DNA of 64,000 nt from assembly GCA_033065855.1 (NCBI GenBank), contig JAVXUO010002005.1, positions 372,001-436,000 of the forward strand. Reading direction: 5' to 3'. This document shows positions 50,201 to 61,575 of the stretch, one piece after another. The notes below the pieces were generated by a model. The model was given only the letters and a program-made list of their open reading frames with translations, was not told where the DNA came from and made no database searches. The DNA is from Escallonia rubra. Taxonomy: Eukaryota > Streptophyta > Magnoliopsida > Escalloniales > Escalloniaceae. How positions within the stretch are numbered: position 1 is the stretch's first letter; each line of letters opens with the position of its first letter. The translations under genes and the position numbers were made by a program.

Positions 50201-52523
50201 CAAAATCAAAGATTTTTTTCCTATGGCAGCTCGAAGCCTTAAAGGCTCACAATTTTGTGCCCCTCCTTTTCTTATATGAAGACCAATTCTACCACGGCCC
50301 TTGAGAAAAGATGGAAGACCAAGCTCCTTCTTCCTGCTTCAATGGGCATTGAAGCCAAAGATGATTCACCCTCCACATCGCCCATCACTCTTATATAAGA
50401 AGCACCACCACTCTTATAGCTTAGAGACCTGTTTGGCTTCTGGTTTCATTTGTCTAACTTTTCATGCTAAGTTGCCCGAGAGCTGATTCTTCATTTCTAA
50501 TAACTTTTGGTATATGTATGTAAAACCTCTTTCCTTCCTTTTTATCATTACATCTCTTTGTGATGATTCTAACGCAACTTTGCTTCGTTTATGATTGAAA
50601 CGATATGCATGTTGGTTGAAACTTGATGTTTTCAAAATTTAGTTTCGTTATTTTATTTCCAAAAGCAGATTTCTTTCTCGGATACCATTTTAACAGTAAA
50701 ATGCTTAGTTTTCTTTGAGTTTGGTTTTAATACTCAGATACACCTTGGCAGCCTTTTGACAAAAGTGCCTGTTATAATAAACTCAATTGGCTTGATAGTT
50801 TTCTGTAGGATAAGTAAACGTATCAGTGTTGGAAGACTTTAATTTACTTTTGTTGCTTCCCTACAACTTACCTTTTGCTTTGGGATGTCATCTGCTTTAA
50901 GTTTTGTGGTCACACTTGATGCTAATGGATCTATTTTTTTCTTTTTATAAAAGAACTTCAGCACTTGAGGAACAGCCTGCCTGATCAAGTTGTTGTTCAG
51001 CGTGTTGATGAGAGATTGTCTGCTCTTGGAAATTGCATAGCATGTAATGATCATGTTGCTCTTACTCATACTGATCTTGACAGGGTAAGCTTGCATGTTC
51101 TTTGAACTTATTATTCATGTGTTACTTGTCTGAAAGTGTCTTGTCTTTTTTCAAAACTGATTATGGATGCCGCACTTCTATTCCTTGGTTTGTTTTGGCC
51201 ATGTGCAAGTATGTTATACTTGTTCCTGCACTTCTAGTGTTCCTATATCGATTTTTTACCTTGCTCAGCAGAGCTTAACTAATCCTATTGGTGCATTTTG
51301 ATGTAGAAACGAACTCTGACCACGTCGTTCAACTTTATCCTGTTTTAAGTTCAGAAGCTGTTGTGCCATTGCTTTATTGCTTTGAATTGCCTCTTTCAAC
51401 TATTGCAACTTTTGGTCTTTTTTGCACATTCTTAAATCACCTTAGCGTGGCATCCTCTGATCTTGTTCTTCATACTTGCTGTTTTTGGCTTTGCTGCATG
51501 CATTGCATTATGGTTCTGTCCCTAAGACATTCCTATTACCGCCCATTAAATTCGTACCAACAAACTTGGCTGCTCTTACATTCCGAAGTTCCACTATATT
51601 AGTGGCAGATTAGTTTTGTTAAAATTCTTTTGATGAAAATCCATCTGCCATGTTTTTACTCTTTATAAGCTCTTAACTTTGAATGCTACTGTGGAGTTTC
51701 CCTCGAGTTTGCTCTCCACTGCTTTGTTTTGGCGTCTCAAGCTGTGTGGATGCTCTTGACTTGGATAGCTTCACTGCTTTGTTTTGGTGTCTCAAGCTGT
51801 TTAAATGCTCTTGACTTGGATAGCTCCACTGCTTTGTTTTGGTGTCTCAAGCTGTGTGGATGCTCTTGACTTGGGATTATTGCTCTCATTTTTTATGCGA
51901 TGGAAGCAAACTAATGCCATGGGGCTGGGGTCATTTTTTCATGATATTCATGTGGCCCTTTAGTTAGCCAGGCAGGCAGTATATAAAACTGTTTTGAACG
52001 AGAACTGGTCATAATTTTCATATAACTTGGATAATTTTCTTCTTTGTTTATCAGGAAACTGAGGAGCTGATTGCAGATGTTCTTGGCGTAGAAGTTTTTA
52101 GGCAGACTATAGCTGGGAATATTCTCGTGGGCAGCTTCTGTGCATTCTCCAATCGAGGTGGCTTGGTAAGAGTTTACACTAAAATGGATTTACAGCAGAC
52201 TGTTTAAATTTTAATTATATTGTGATTTCTTATCCTATTAACCATATACTCCGGTGTTGGAGCAGGTCCATCCCCATACATCCATCGAAGACTTGGATGA
52301 GCTTTCTACACTCCTTCAGGTCCCTTTGGTGGCAGGGACTGTGAACCGTGGTAGCGAAGTGATTGCTGCTGGAATGACGGTCAATGATTGGACTGCATTC
52401 TGCGGATCAGACACAACAGCAACTGAGTTGTCTGTTATTGAGAGCGTCTTTAAGTTGAGAGAAGCCCAACCCAGTGCAATTGTTGACGAGATGAGGAAAT
52501 CGCTAATCGACAGTTATGTGTGA
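47273..52523 (+). CDS. EIF6: Eukaryotic translation initiation factor 6, 7 coding exons, 245 aa
   Basis: Coding exons 47273-47282, 47421-47517, 48324-48409, 48509-48553, 50954-51084, 52055-52165 and 52266-52523, all GT-AG, giving 738 nt with TGA. eIF6 binds pre-60S and mature 60S subunits, is needed for 60S biogenesis and blocks premature joining with 40S. The 245-residue length equals that of the conserved eukaryotic protein. Recognised text includes [111 protein letters not shown] and a C-terminus RKSLIDSYV. This is the pentein fold with five repeats. The first coding exon has only 10 nt, split within codon 4. Intron 4 (2.4 kb) holds a LINE relic and intron 5 holds 55-bp tandem repeats. The gene is intact. 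Confidence 0.97.
49145..49420 (+). mobile_element. Decayed LINE (RTE-type) C-terminal fragment in eIF6 intron 4
   Basis: Translation gives WWMSGQTR and IRNEDI in one frame from 49145, then LEWCGHIQ in another near 49255. These correspond to the conserved end of plant RTE-like reverse transcriptases (L.WM.GHTR, RIRNEDIR, LRWFGHIQRRP). Frames are broken between blocks, so it is an old dead fragment. It lies in the sense direction of the host intron. Confidence 0.65.
51713..51877 (+). repeat. Three tandem 55-bp units in eIF6 intron 5
   Basis: Units at 51713, 51768 and 51823 each contain 'ccactgctttgttttgg' (or 'tcactgc...') and 'gatgctcttgacttgg'. Very few differences, so the expansion is recent. 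Confidence 0.95.
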
Positions 52524-52980
52524 CTATTGATCTTGTCCGAGTGGTTCAACCAGTCTTATATCTCGGGGCTAATATACTAGAGTTAAGGCTCTAGCCCCTC
52601 AGTTCTAAGTTTCCTATGTTGTCTTTTAAGAATACTCTCCACATTTTCGTATTCAGCATAAAATCTTCATGAGTTTTCTTCAATCAGCATCCTTCATGTT
52701 TGTATACCGCTGTTATTGGCTTCGGAATTTGCATGGCAGTGATATTCATCTTGTTCGCTATCTGCTCTAAATCCGGTTGACTCCTTGACGAATCGCAGTC
52801 AACTCCCTGGCGTTGGCAGTTTTCAAATATCCTCCCTGAGGCTAGGTTGGGGGCGTTAAGCTAATGTTTAAACTGAGCTAACCCAACGGGATCAAGAGCA
52901 CTATAGATATAAAGGAGAGTACTAATACGCAATGGAGCTATTGAAGATATAAACGGAAATTGGCTGTGTTTGGTGCTCTC
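52524..52980. other. eIF6 3' region
   Basis: Likely 3' untranslated region to about 52700, then ordinary intergenic text. Confidence 0.4.
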
Positions 52981-53035
52981 GATAGGGGGTGAATACAAGT
53001 GGGACCTCATACCAGGAGATAAAGAGAGATGTGGG

Positions 53036-53560
53036 GGGGAGGTGTGTGTGTGTGTGGTGGGGGGGGGGGGGGGGGGTGTTGGTGATGGTTATTTTTATGC
53101 AACCACTTGGAGTCAAAAAAGCACGGGCCAAAGAACTTCACCGTAACACCCATTGTCGTTGCCGACCAGGAATGGGGTGGTTGTGGAAGGGGTAGTCCGT
53201 GATTGGTGGTGGATGGCGCGATCTGCAATTGTTGTGGTGACTGGTGGTGAGTGCGATCTGTGTGTGATGGAGGTGGTGGCTGTTTAAATTTTGGGATGGT
53301 GGTGGAGAATGTGTGGCTGGTGTTAGTGGTGTGGTGGTGATTTAGGATGGGGTTGCTTCCTGTCGGGGAGGTTGGGCTTGGTGTCAGTGAATAATGATGG
53401 TGGTTTTGGGTTTGCAATTGGTGATGGTGGGTTTGATAGGTGGTTACACGCTTAGATCGAGGTTGTGATGGCGGGTGTGCTGATGTGGTGGTGTGCCGAT
53501 AGTTTTTTTGGTGTAGTGGTGGGTTTAGGATGGTGGTTGATTTCAGTGATGAAGGTGGCA
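53036..53560. repeat. GGT/GGTG-rich low-complexity tract with poly-G
   Basis: A GT microsatellite and a run of about 18 G at 53059-53077 lead into some 450 bases of imperfect GGTGGT and TGG repeats. The minus-strand frame of 189 codons here encodes His/Thr/Pro-rich text and is a compositional artefact. Confidence 0.8.
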
Positions 53561-53947
53561 TGGTAATCCCTTCCAATGCTTATCCCATGGCTTGTAATCT
53601 GGGTTTGGCCCAAACTCAGTATATGATTTATATCTTATTTGAATTTATCCGGTCATTTTATGTCTTGACTGAATATCAGTGATGAAGGTGGCATGGTAAT
53701 CCCTTCCGATGCTTATCCCATGGCCTGTAATCTGGGTTTGGCCCAAACTCAGTATATGATTTATATCTTATTTGAATTTATCCGGTCATTTTCTGTCTTG
53801 TCTGACTGAATATCAGTGATGAAGGTGGCATGGTAATCCCTTCCAATGCTTATCCCATGACTTGTAATCTGAGTTTGGCCCAAACTCAGTATATGATTTA
53901 TATCTTATTTGAATTTATCCAGTCATTTTCTGTTCTGTCTGACTGAA
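53544..53947. repeat. Three tandem units of about 135 bp
   Basis: Units start at 53544, 53677 and 53814 with 'cagtgatgaaggtggcatgg' and share 'ctgtaatctgggtttggccc'-type text and 'gaatttatccggtcatttt'. They differ at only a few positions each, so they are recent. Confidence 0.95.
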
Positions 53948-53949
53948 TA

Positions 53950-54374
53950 ATCACGTGCGCCAAAAGCAGCTCGAAGACATGCTCAGGTTGTCATTAATAT
54001 AGCTATGGGAAATGCCGTTTTTACCCTCTTAGATGCTTTTCATCCCCTTTTTTGCTAAAAAATACTACAGTAACAAGCAAGGAGATGAATTAGCATGTTA
54101 GGGAGTGGGAAAAAGCTCTCGGCATAGGTAGATATATGCTTGAATCTGTGGCAGGAGGCCCACTGACATGCTTGGATCAAAGGAGACTTTGAGCTGTGAA
54201 AGGATCAAGAGCACTGAAGGAAACAGCAAGCTGGCCCAAAGCAAACTTCTTTACACTGATAGCCTCTCCAGAGCTCAACCGATAGGCAAAAAATTTCAAT
54301 GTGCAAAGATGAACAAGGTTTGAGAGCTACCCTTGGCTGGGACATGGTTTTAGAGTAGGTATAGTACTACTAAA
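53950..54374. other. Intergenic DNA, nothing recognised
   Basis: No gene or named repeat seen. Confidence 0.4.
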
Positions 54375-54849
54375 TTAAATTAGGGCATGAAAGTGCATCT
54401 GTGCTTTGATGTGAACGTAGTCCTCAGAAGGATGATTTTCTGAAATTTTCGGCAGATGGCTATCGATTACATTGGCTGAAAAAAGTTTAAAATTCTGTAT
54501 TGTTGCTCGACTACTAGGGGATTTGTCTAAAACTACGTTACGCTCATTCCTTCGGAGTTTTTCACTCTCTGGAAGAGGTAGGGGTGGGATTTCTTTTCTG
54601 GAATCCAGGCTATCCGCCATTCCGCCAAGGGAAGTGGTGTACTAGATCGATCCCAAACCAAATTCGTGTGATAGCTGGACGGAGGAGGAATAAGTGAGAG
54701 GCGGTTTCACCGGCCACAGGCCATCTTTGGCTATATTGAGTAGTGCTTCCGAAGTGTGTTCCGCAGTTTCGATGGTATGGAACTAGCAGGGTTCTGAATA
54801 ATTTCCATGCAAGAGTCATTAGAGTAAGGTCCCAAATAAGAGCTAGCAT
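54375..54849 (-). mobile_element. Decayed LINE ORF2 fragment (zf-RVT-like region)
   Basis: The minus strand gives GETASHLFLLRPAITRIWFG, resembling the plant LINE zinc-finger segment CxxC...E..SHLFF.C...R.IWFG just before the RNase H domain, with two of the expected cysteines lost. Flanking text is not conserved. An old remnant; class assignment is by motif memory only. Confidence 0.5.
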
Positions 54850-55123
54850 GTAGCATTACTAATAGGCAACAGAAGAAGTGCCAACTTGGCTATGACTTAC
54901 TATATATTGAGCAACGCAAATACAAGTAATACTTCTTCTTGAAATGATGGTGCCACAACACAAATTTGCCTTGAAAATACTACGACCAACTAATGGCAGA
55001 ACACAAAGGCGTTCCACAGAGCGCCATGATGCTGCCTGTCACTCAGATTATGAATACAAATGAGCAGAAATGATCAGACGAGCCAATGGATGGTAATACT
55101 ATCATATCGTCGTTATACATACT

Positions 55124-55375
55124 GCAGCAAGAAGACCTGCTATCTCAAAAAACTGGATCACCGCTGCGGAGTTTTTCGTGGCTTCATGCTATTACATTTA
55201 CAGAAACTGGATAAGTCTAGCTATGAACAAAAAACTCTAGCTAGTAGCTCATGTTATTGGCAGCAAAGATCTCGGAATCTCAAAAAACTGGATCGCCACT
55301 GCATAGTTTTTGTACCAGGTTAGGTAATTAATGGGAAAACAAACTCTAGCTAGTAGTTCACACCAATAAACGGCA
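55124..55375. repeat. Diverged tandem duplication of about 130 bp
   Basis: 'ctcaaaaaactggatc.ccgctgc...agttttt' and 'aaactctagctagtag.tca' occur in order at 55144-55242 and 55278-55360. Confidence 0.8.
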
Positions 55376-55399
55376 CAGTAGCCACCACAGTGATAATAA

Positions 55400-57690
55400 G
55401 AAGTCAAGCTGAGATGTCCTTTTGCCTTCAAAACATGGTGGCGTCCCATTTATTGCTGAATTCCTCTGTGTTCCTTGGTGCAGGATTGGTTTTCAGATTA
55501 GGCTGTCTTATCGACTAAATCTGCGCGAACATATCCGCTTGTTGGCCTGTTAGATTCACATGTGTTATCCAGTTATTTCACATGGATAGAAAGAAGGGCA
55601 GTAGTGGAAAGAATGGCATATATTTTTTCGATTATGTTATGTACTCATGGTTCAAACAAGAGCAAAATTGTGTTGATGAATCATTTTACTCACAGCATCA
55701 ATGGGATTGCAATATAAAATCCATGGGCATAAAGATGTGACAATAACAGACATTCGCTACTTGCTTGCTGCATCTAGGTTGAAATGAAAATCCTCTACAC
55801 ATGGTTAGACACTTGCCATTGAGCATTACTATATCAGTCTGACATAAGACACAATTTTGCCAAAAAATGAACACGAAAATGCAAACGAAGGAAATCTACA
55901 GAAATGAATTCAATCCACATAATTATAGAAAAGAACTGTTTACGTTATGTAATAGGAAGATATGTAGCAAACTTACAGCTGCAGTGGGGTTGCATTGCTA
56001 CTGTAACTATTTTGAGTAGTTTCTTATTTTATATACATACATGACAAGTAACATTTAAACACACAGACTCGCAAACAGATGTATTACCCTTGGAGTTGCA
56101 CTTTGTCCTCTCTTTGGTCTTTTCCAATTTGGAACTCACTTCATTTTCAGATTTCTTAACCTGTCTTTCACTGACAGAAGAATTTCCGATAATAGTATTT
56201 CTAGCAACTTACGAGTTTGCAGCATACAAGACCACTTACTAAAGCTAAATTGGCTCCACAAAGGCCTAGTATATATTGTATATGCTCTTATCTACAGAAC
56301 CCCATTGAATCAAATGAGAGGCGTAGTTAGGAAAAATATGGCTTTTGAAATTTGATATTCCTCATTCTGAATTCCTTTCCTATATCTGTCGACCACTTAT
56401 CTCAGTTACTCAACTTCTTAAGATTCAAATTTGAACCGGGAAACCAACTTGCAAATTGATCCACCGTTTGCTTTACTTCTTACAATAACAAATAAAATTA
56501 AAGGAGAGGAGAGAAACAAAGACATAAGATATTACTTATGTTTCATCAAGAGTAGAGTTGGAGGAAAGGGAAATGCAAAATATGACGTGACTCGACCCAC
56601 CTTCATATATTTGGATTGCATGCTAACTATTGAACTTTGCTGCAAATAACTCAATCTTGCCTCAATGCTGAGTGATATATTTAGTAAAATCAAAGATATT
56701 CTCTCTCCTAATCACCCCCTTTATCTTCTTCTCCCTCTTCATATAGTAATGAAGATTAAAATACTCGAGGACTTGAAAAACTACTCTCTTCTCTTTTTCC
56801 GCTCCTCTTCATTCTAACTAAATGATGAGCAAATAACTTTGGATCAGTGGGTATGATGTACTTCCTACTTATTTAATATTCGTAGTAATCTCAACCGACT
56901 AAATAAACAGTTCAAAAATCCTGTGATGCAAGTATGCAACCAATAGGAAGTTACTAAAAAGAAACCCCTTAAGACCTCACTTCATCAACTCTGAACCTTA
57001 GCTGAGACTAATTTATGTCCCATAGTTGGTCCATAACCTAATTGTATTTTAGTTCTTCCTAATTGGGCCTGTAAAATTATTAACAAGATGGGCTTTTCCA
57101 CCTGCAGTAGAGTTAGCCAAAGCTTTTGCTCATACTTTGCTTCCAAAAATACATAATCACCAAGCTTTTCTTGGCCTTCAAGACAGCGTATTGTAGAATC
57201 AATCTTTTGAAGAATAATACCTTGATGTGCAATTGACAACTTTCCTCCGTGTGATAACTTGGATCCTGAGTATGATTGCCTGGGCATCTTCCCTCCATTT
57301 TCTTTGTTCTGCCCCTCCTTCGTTCTCTTCTATTTCCTACTCTCTCATTGCATATAGAAGTCATAGCCAATCTTCTTAAAATTTTCTTTCTTAACAACTA
57401 ATTTTCTTAGAAGTTCATAACCCTCAACGACCTACTTCAGGAAGCCATCCCTTACCTACTCGAATAAATCAGGCCGGCCCGCCACTCATTAATTCTGTAC
57501 ATAGCATGAAGAACAGTCGGAACATTCAATTGGTTGCATTAACTGTCCTTGCAATCTTACTATTAATTTCATCTTCCACAATCCCTAACAAGGTAATCCA
57601 TGGACCCCTTTATCCCGGTCTACATAAAGAAACAGATTTCTCTATATAAGTCAATGGAGCATTTAGATTGATTACTCAAATGAAATACTG
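55400..57690. other. Intergenic DNA downstream of the carrier gene, with exon-like pieces on the minus strand
   Basis: Mostly featureless AT-rich DNA. Two minus-strand pieces have protein-like composition: 56200-56094 (VSERQVKKSENEVSSKLEK, flanked by AG and GT) and 57287-56985 (a 100-codon frame including KLSIAHQGIILQKIDSTIR). I do not recognise either and do not call a gene. Confidence 0.35.
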
Positions 57691-57693
57691 CAC

Positions 57694-59569
57694 TTACAAT
57701 CCACTTAGCACTTTAATGCTGTCATAGAATAGCCATTGCAAAGTCACAACAGGACCAACAAGCAGAATCCTAATTGGAAGACTTCTTGTAAACAGTTTGA
57801 CAATTCCAATCTTCTTCACAGCCTGGTCATGCAGAAAAACAAAGTTAAATCCAATTGGAGCATGCTCTTCTTAAAAAAGAAAAAGAGAAGCAATTGTGAT
57901 CAAGATAATCTACCATTATGAGGCTATCAGCTTTTCTATTGCAAAGAGAAGCAACGATGTTGTCAGCTGGATTAGAGATAATGCTACCCACAGATCCAGC
58001 AGCATAGCCAGCTAAACATGTCACACCAAGCTGTTGAGGTCGTGAGCATTCTTCCTTTCTCCTCTTAATAACATTACTGTACACAAAATCCACGGAAAAT
58101 TCGAAGGTCGAAAACATCACCACTGAAACTGCCAAACAGAGATTAGAAAGGGTTGATGTGAGCAAATAGACAAACATAATACATGCTTCCATGTTTCATC
58201 TGTAACTACCATATAACCAAAACACTAGGAGCATAATCACTTAAACTTGTGGGAGTTAAAGTTATCTCCAAAAGTTCAATCAAGTTTGTAATTGACAAAC
58301 TTTAGCAGCAAAGTTATTCTATCCAAACACTAAGACTACAGAAACCTCTTAAGTTCGGAAAAGAAGTAATTTACATGGTAAGTTACGACCCCATAGTGGA
58401 ATTAGGCCCTTGTATAAGCTGCAGCCAGAAAAAATGGGGGATTTGTTCGGTAAAAAGAGAAATTAAGAAATAACGGATGAAAAAAAAAGATGATACATAA
58501 AGTTCTTTACCCACGGAGGCCTTCTGATGCGTATAGCTTTGGAAAACCGTCAGCAAGGCCCTTCGCGAAATGGGGCTGTGCTTGAACGCGGACTTTAATG
58601 GCCTCAAAAGGACAGAGAGCCACATTGGCAATTACTTCAGCCGATGCGCTGCTTATAAAAAAGATGAAACTCTTGTTTTGGTCCACTAGTACATTTGAGT
58701 AGACGAATTGAAGTACTCATAAAGGCCAAATCTGAAAGCCCCCTGCATACCATACCCGAAGAACTTCCCCGTCCAACCTCTTCGAAAAGCTGAAGGGCCT
58801 TGTTCTCTCAGTATAGTGCTAAAACACGTAGAAATGCTCTTATACTTGAGGGGGTGTACCTAAGACATTTCAAAACCTTCTCTTACTTCAAGTTGCATAA
58901 TATTTATCAGAAGAAAGTCTCCAAACAAATTCGGAAAAAACGAACCGAGTGTTCCAACTTTAGATTGAGAGATAATAAACACAACACGATCCCATTTAAG
59001 GACTAGTTTGTGTTGTGGATACCAGCAATAAAAATGATTTGATTTTAGCTTTGTTTCGGAAGAATTTGAATTTAACACCATGCTGAGTAATGATTTCACA
59101 TGCACGAGGTTCAACCAGAACATGTGCCTTTTTTACCACCATTTTTACAAGGTCCTCCATATTTCTCAAATCCAGAATTCCAAATCCCATAGATTTATCC
59201 AAACGGAGCCCAAAGTGACAGATAATGGCTAAAAACACACATCACCAACGATATATGCAGAGCAAAGCCCATTTCCCTTTCGATTTGAAAATAAATCAGA
59301 CAACATGCATACAAAGAAAATTTCGTTAAGTCAAAAACTAACTAAATCATCACTAATAACAATTGGAAATCTGATAACAACCCAGTTTATGGATCAAAAC
59401 AAAGCAACTATATGAAAACCTGCATGTTGACTTTGAGGACATCGAGGGGAGTGATGGCGAGATGGGAGGTTCCAGCGCTGAGCATTCCCCCAATGGTGCA
59501 AACTCCATAATACCTTGCTGAAAATTCCTCGCAGATCCTTCCTCCTTCCGTTTTTCCATTGTTCATCAT
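57694..59569 (-). CDS. Mitochondrial phosphate carrier (PHT3;3/MPT1-like), 5 exons, with a 1-nt frameshift in exon 2
   Basis: Exons in gene order: 59569-59420, 58859-58511, 58418-58375, 58128-57914 and 57822-57694. The carrier family imports phosphate with H+ across the inner mitochondrial membrane. Three carrier repeats are seen, each opening with the P-x-[DE]-like signature: TPLDVLKVNMQ, CPFEAIKVRVQ, and NPADNIVASL. Text matches Arabidopsis PHT3;3: YYGVCTIGGMLSAGTSHLAI, GLYEYF, NLPFSVVMFSTFEFSVDF, QQLGVTCLAGYAAGSVGSI, KLFTRSLPIRILLVGPVVT, QWLFYDSIKVLSGL. After YEYF (about 58711-58700) the frame reads to a stop, but VYSNVLVDQNKSFIFFISSA continues one base out of frame with no splice site between. 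Total length is 887 nt, one short of a whole frame. Either a recent pseudogene or a sequencing error. The last exon ends at a TAA overlapping a GTAAGT, so one more small exon is possible. Confidence 0.85.
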
Positions 59570-60290
59570 TTATTAGAACAGTATCGCTTAACACACAAAA
59601 AAGTTCCTCTGTTTGCTTTTGATATTGTTCTTCTTCAACCCATCCACAAGAACTAAGAAAGCCTTTCTTCCTCCAGGGAAGAAACTGTGCCCCCTCCTCT
59701 CTCTCTCTCTCGCACTCTGTAGAAATTGGATCTGTTTAAACCCCAAGAAGAGTGGGGGGAGGTATTTGTTCACAATTGATTATCATTTTTTTTTTGTTGA
59801 AGAAAAGCTATATGTTCTCTTGTGTAAGGAATAAAAATATAGAGAAAAGAATAGTGATAAGTTATAATTGTATTTATATTTATTTGAACAAAGAAGACAA
59901 TAGTCTTAATAAATCTTTAAACAAAGAAAAAGTCCTCTAATACTCTTTCTTGATTAATATTTGATCGAAGGCTTGCTAGCTTAATTCTTGATCAAACGAC
60001 GAACTTGACTGAGTTCGTTACGAACACTTGATGAATTTTTGCGACGAAAAAAATTTGAATGTCTTAACTTGAATAATGTATAGCGTGTTTTTAGATCAAA
60101 CTACAAGTTCGACTGTATTTGTGACAAATACTTCATAAATTTTCACAATGAACAGGGTTGAATATCTGAACTTGAATAATGTATTCTTCGATTTGAAAAA
60201 TTTAAGTCTTCCGCTTGAGAGACCTCTAGCTTGGATGACGTACTCTTAGACTTGAAAATTTTGAATCTTCAACTTGGCAGAGCCCTGACT
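59570..60290. other. Upstream region of the carrier gene and AT-rich intergenic DNA
   Basis: A CT tract at 59696-59712 (GA on the gene strand) lies about 130 bases upstream of the start codon and may be in the leader. From 59940 the text repeats phrases such as 'gaacttgactgagttcgt' and 'cttgaataatgta' and appears repeat-derived. No gene seen. Confidence 0.4.
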
Positions 60291-60293
60291 TGA

Positions 60294-60353
60294 CTTGAGA
60301 GAATAGACTCTAGCTTGAGAGAATAGTCTCTAGCTTGAGAGAATAGTCTGTCT
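60294..60353. repeat. Three tandem 20-bp units
   Basis: CTTGAGAGAATAG plus 7 bases, at 60294, 60314 and 60334, nearly identical. Confidence 0.95.
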
Positions 60354-60421
60354 CTCTGGCTTGAGAAAAAACTTGTATGCTTTCTCCTCGAGGTTTGTAA
60401 ATACTAGTATTGCTATAAGAC

Positions 60422-60724
60422 GAGTTTTTTTCCCTAAATAATACTGTTTTAAAACTTAATTATCAATCTACTCCATTTTGAAACTTATTTACCCGCATAC
60501 CACACTTTTAGAAATCGCTGTTTGAAACCACGACTTCAAAGTAGAAATCGCTGTTTGAAACCACGACTTTAAGGTAGAAATCGCTATTTGAAACAACGAT
60601 TTATACCTTGAAGTCGTGGTTTCAAACAGCGATTTTCAAAAGTGTGATATGCAGGTAAATAAATTTCAAAATGGAGTAGATTGATAACTAAGTTTTAAAA
60701 CAACATTATTTAGGAGAAAAACTC
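60422..60724. mobile_element. Palindromic MITE of Mutator type, 303 bp, with perfect 10-bp target duplication
   Basis: GCTATAAGAC flanks the element perfectly at 60412-60421 and 60725-60734. The ends are inverted: GAGTTTTTTTCCC at the left and, on the other strand, GAGTTTTTCTCC at the right. Inverted similarity continues about 120 bases inward on each side, so almost the whole element can fold into one hairpin. The centre (60510-60606) holds three direct copies of GAAATCGCTGTTTGAAACCA-like text, the last diverged. A 9-11 bp target duplication with long inverted repeats is the Mutator pattern. No coding capacity. Confidence 0.88.
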
Positions 60725-61264
60725 GCTATAAGACTCTTTGTCCATGATAATTATCTCTTAGTTTCATAAAGCTATTAATAGTTTGTTAGGACATCATCTT
60801 ATTGGTTCAAATTTTAAGGTGATGCATGATGTCTTTTGATTGGGTAGACCATCTCATTGTCACATACTAAAAGATAAATATAATAATAATCAGTGTTAAA
60901 TTAGTTTTTTAGTGATATCCATACTTTAAGGAACACATATCACCCTCCTATTTGTCAACAAGTAATTACTATAACAACAAATGATAACATGTGGCAATTT
61001 CTGATTGGTATAAAATTTATTCTTATGTAAATGCCTCCTCAAGACTTGGTGACAGGCACGTCGAAGTAATGCTTGAATGGTGGGCTAGTATTTTTGATTT
61101 TGATTAAACTCAGAATTTAGGTCTAAATTACTTACGTACCCCAGAAAGATCAAGTCAAACATAGTTCTACCTTACAACTTTGACTCATTCTCCAAAATTA
61201 TTTGTGCAGACAATCTAGAAAAGAGCTGACCCTTGTAATTGAGGTTAAGAAATTGTTCGATTTT

Positions 61265-61575
61265 AAGTGCGGCACCCATGTAGGGGACTGTCACAAAAAA
61301 TATACTTGTATTCAATGTTGACCCGTGTCAAGGAATTTCTAACGAAATTTTGATTGCAACTTCGACTTGTATAGGAGAGTATCACTAAATATATTTTTGT
61401 AGACATTTTCAACTTGTGTCAAAGAGTTTTCAAAGAAATTTGAGTTCATCATCGACTTGTACAGGGGAGCATTGCCGAAAATAGTCTTGAATTCAGCATC
61501 GACTCGTATACGGGAACATCACTGAAAACTGTTTGTAGAAAATTTTTAACTCGTGTCAACGAGTATCATTGGTAA
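61265..61575. repeat. Degenerate tandem repeat, about four units of 50-90 bp
   Basis: Each unit carries 'cgacttgtataggggagcatcac' -like text (variants at about 61274, 61363, 61453 and 61500) and three of them continue with 'aacttgtgtcaa.gag'. Strongly diverged. Confidence 0.65.

Noticed and set aside
53007-53576. 189-codon minus-strand open frame rich in His, Thr and Pro
   Set aside because: It is the complement of a GGT-rich simple repeat, with no domain, splice context or normal composition.
58511-58648. A separate carrier exon starting at an AG at 58650-58649
   Set aside because: Family sequence SSASA runs continuously across that AG, so the exon extends to 58859 and the frame problem is a real one-base difference.
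60294-60353. CRISPR-like array
   Set aside because: Three contiguous 20-bp repeats with no spacers in a plant nuclear context.
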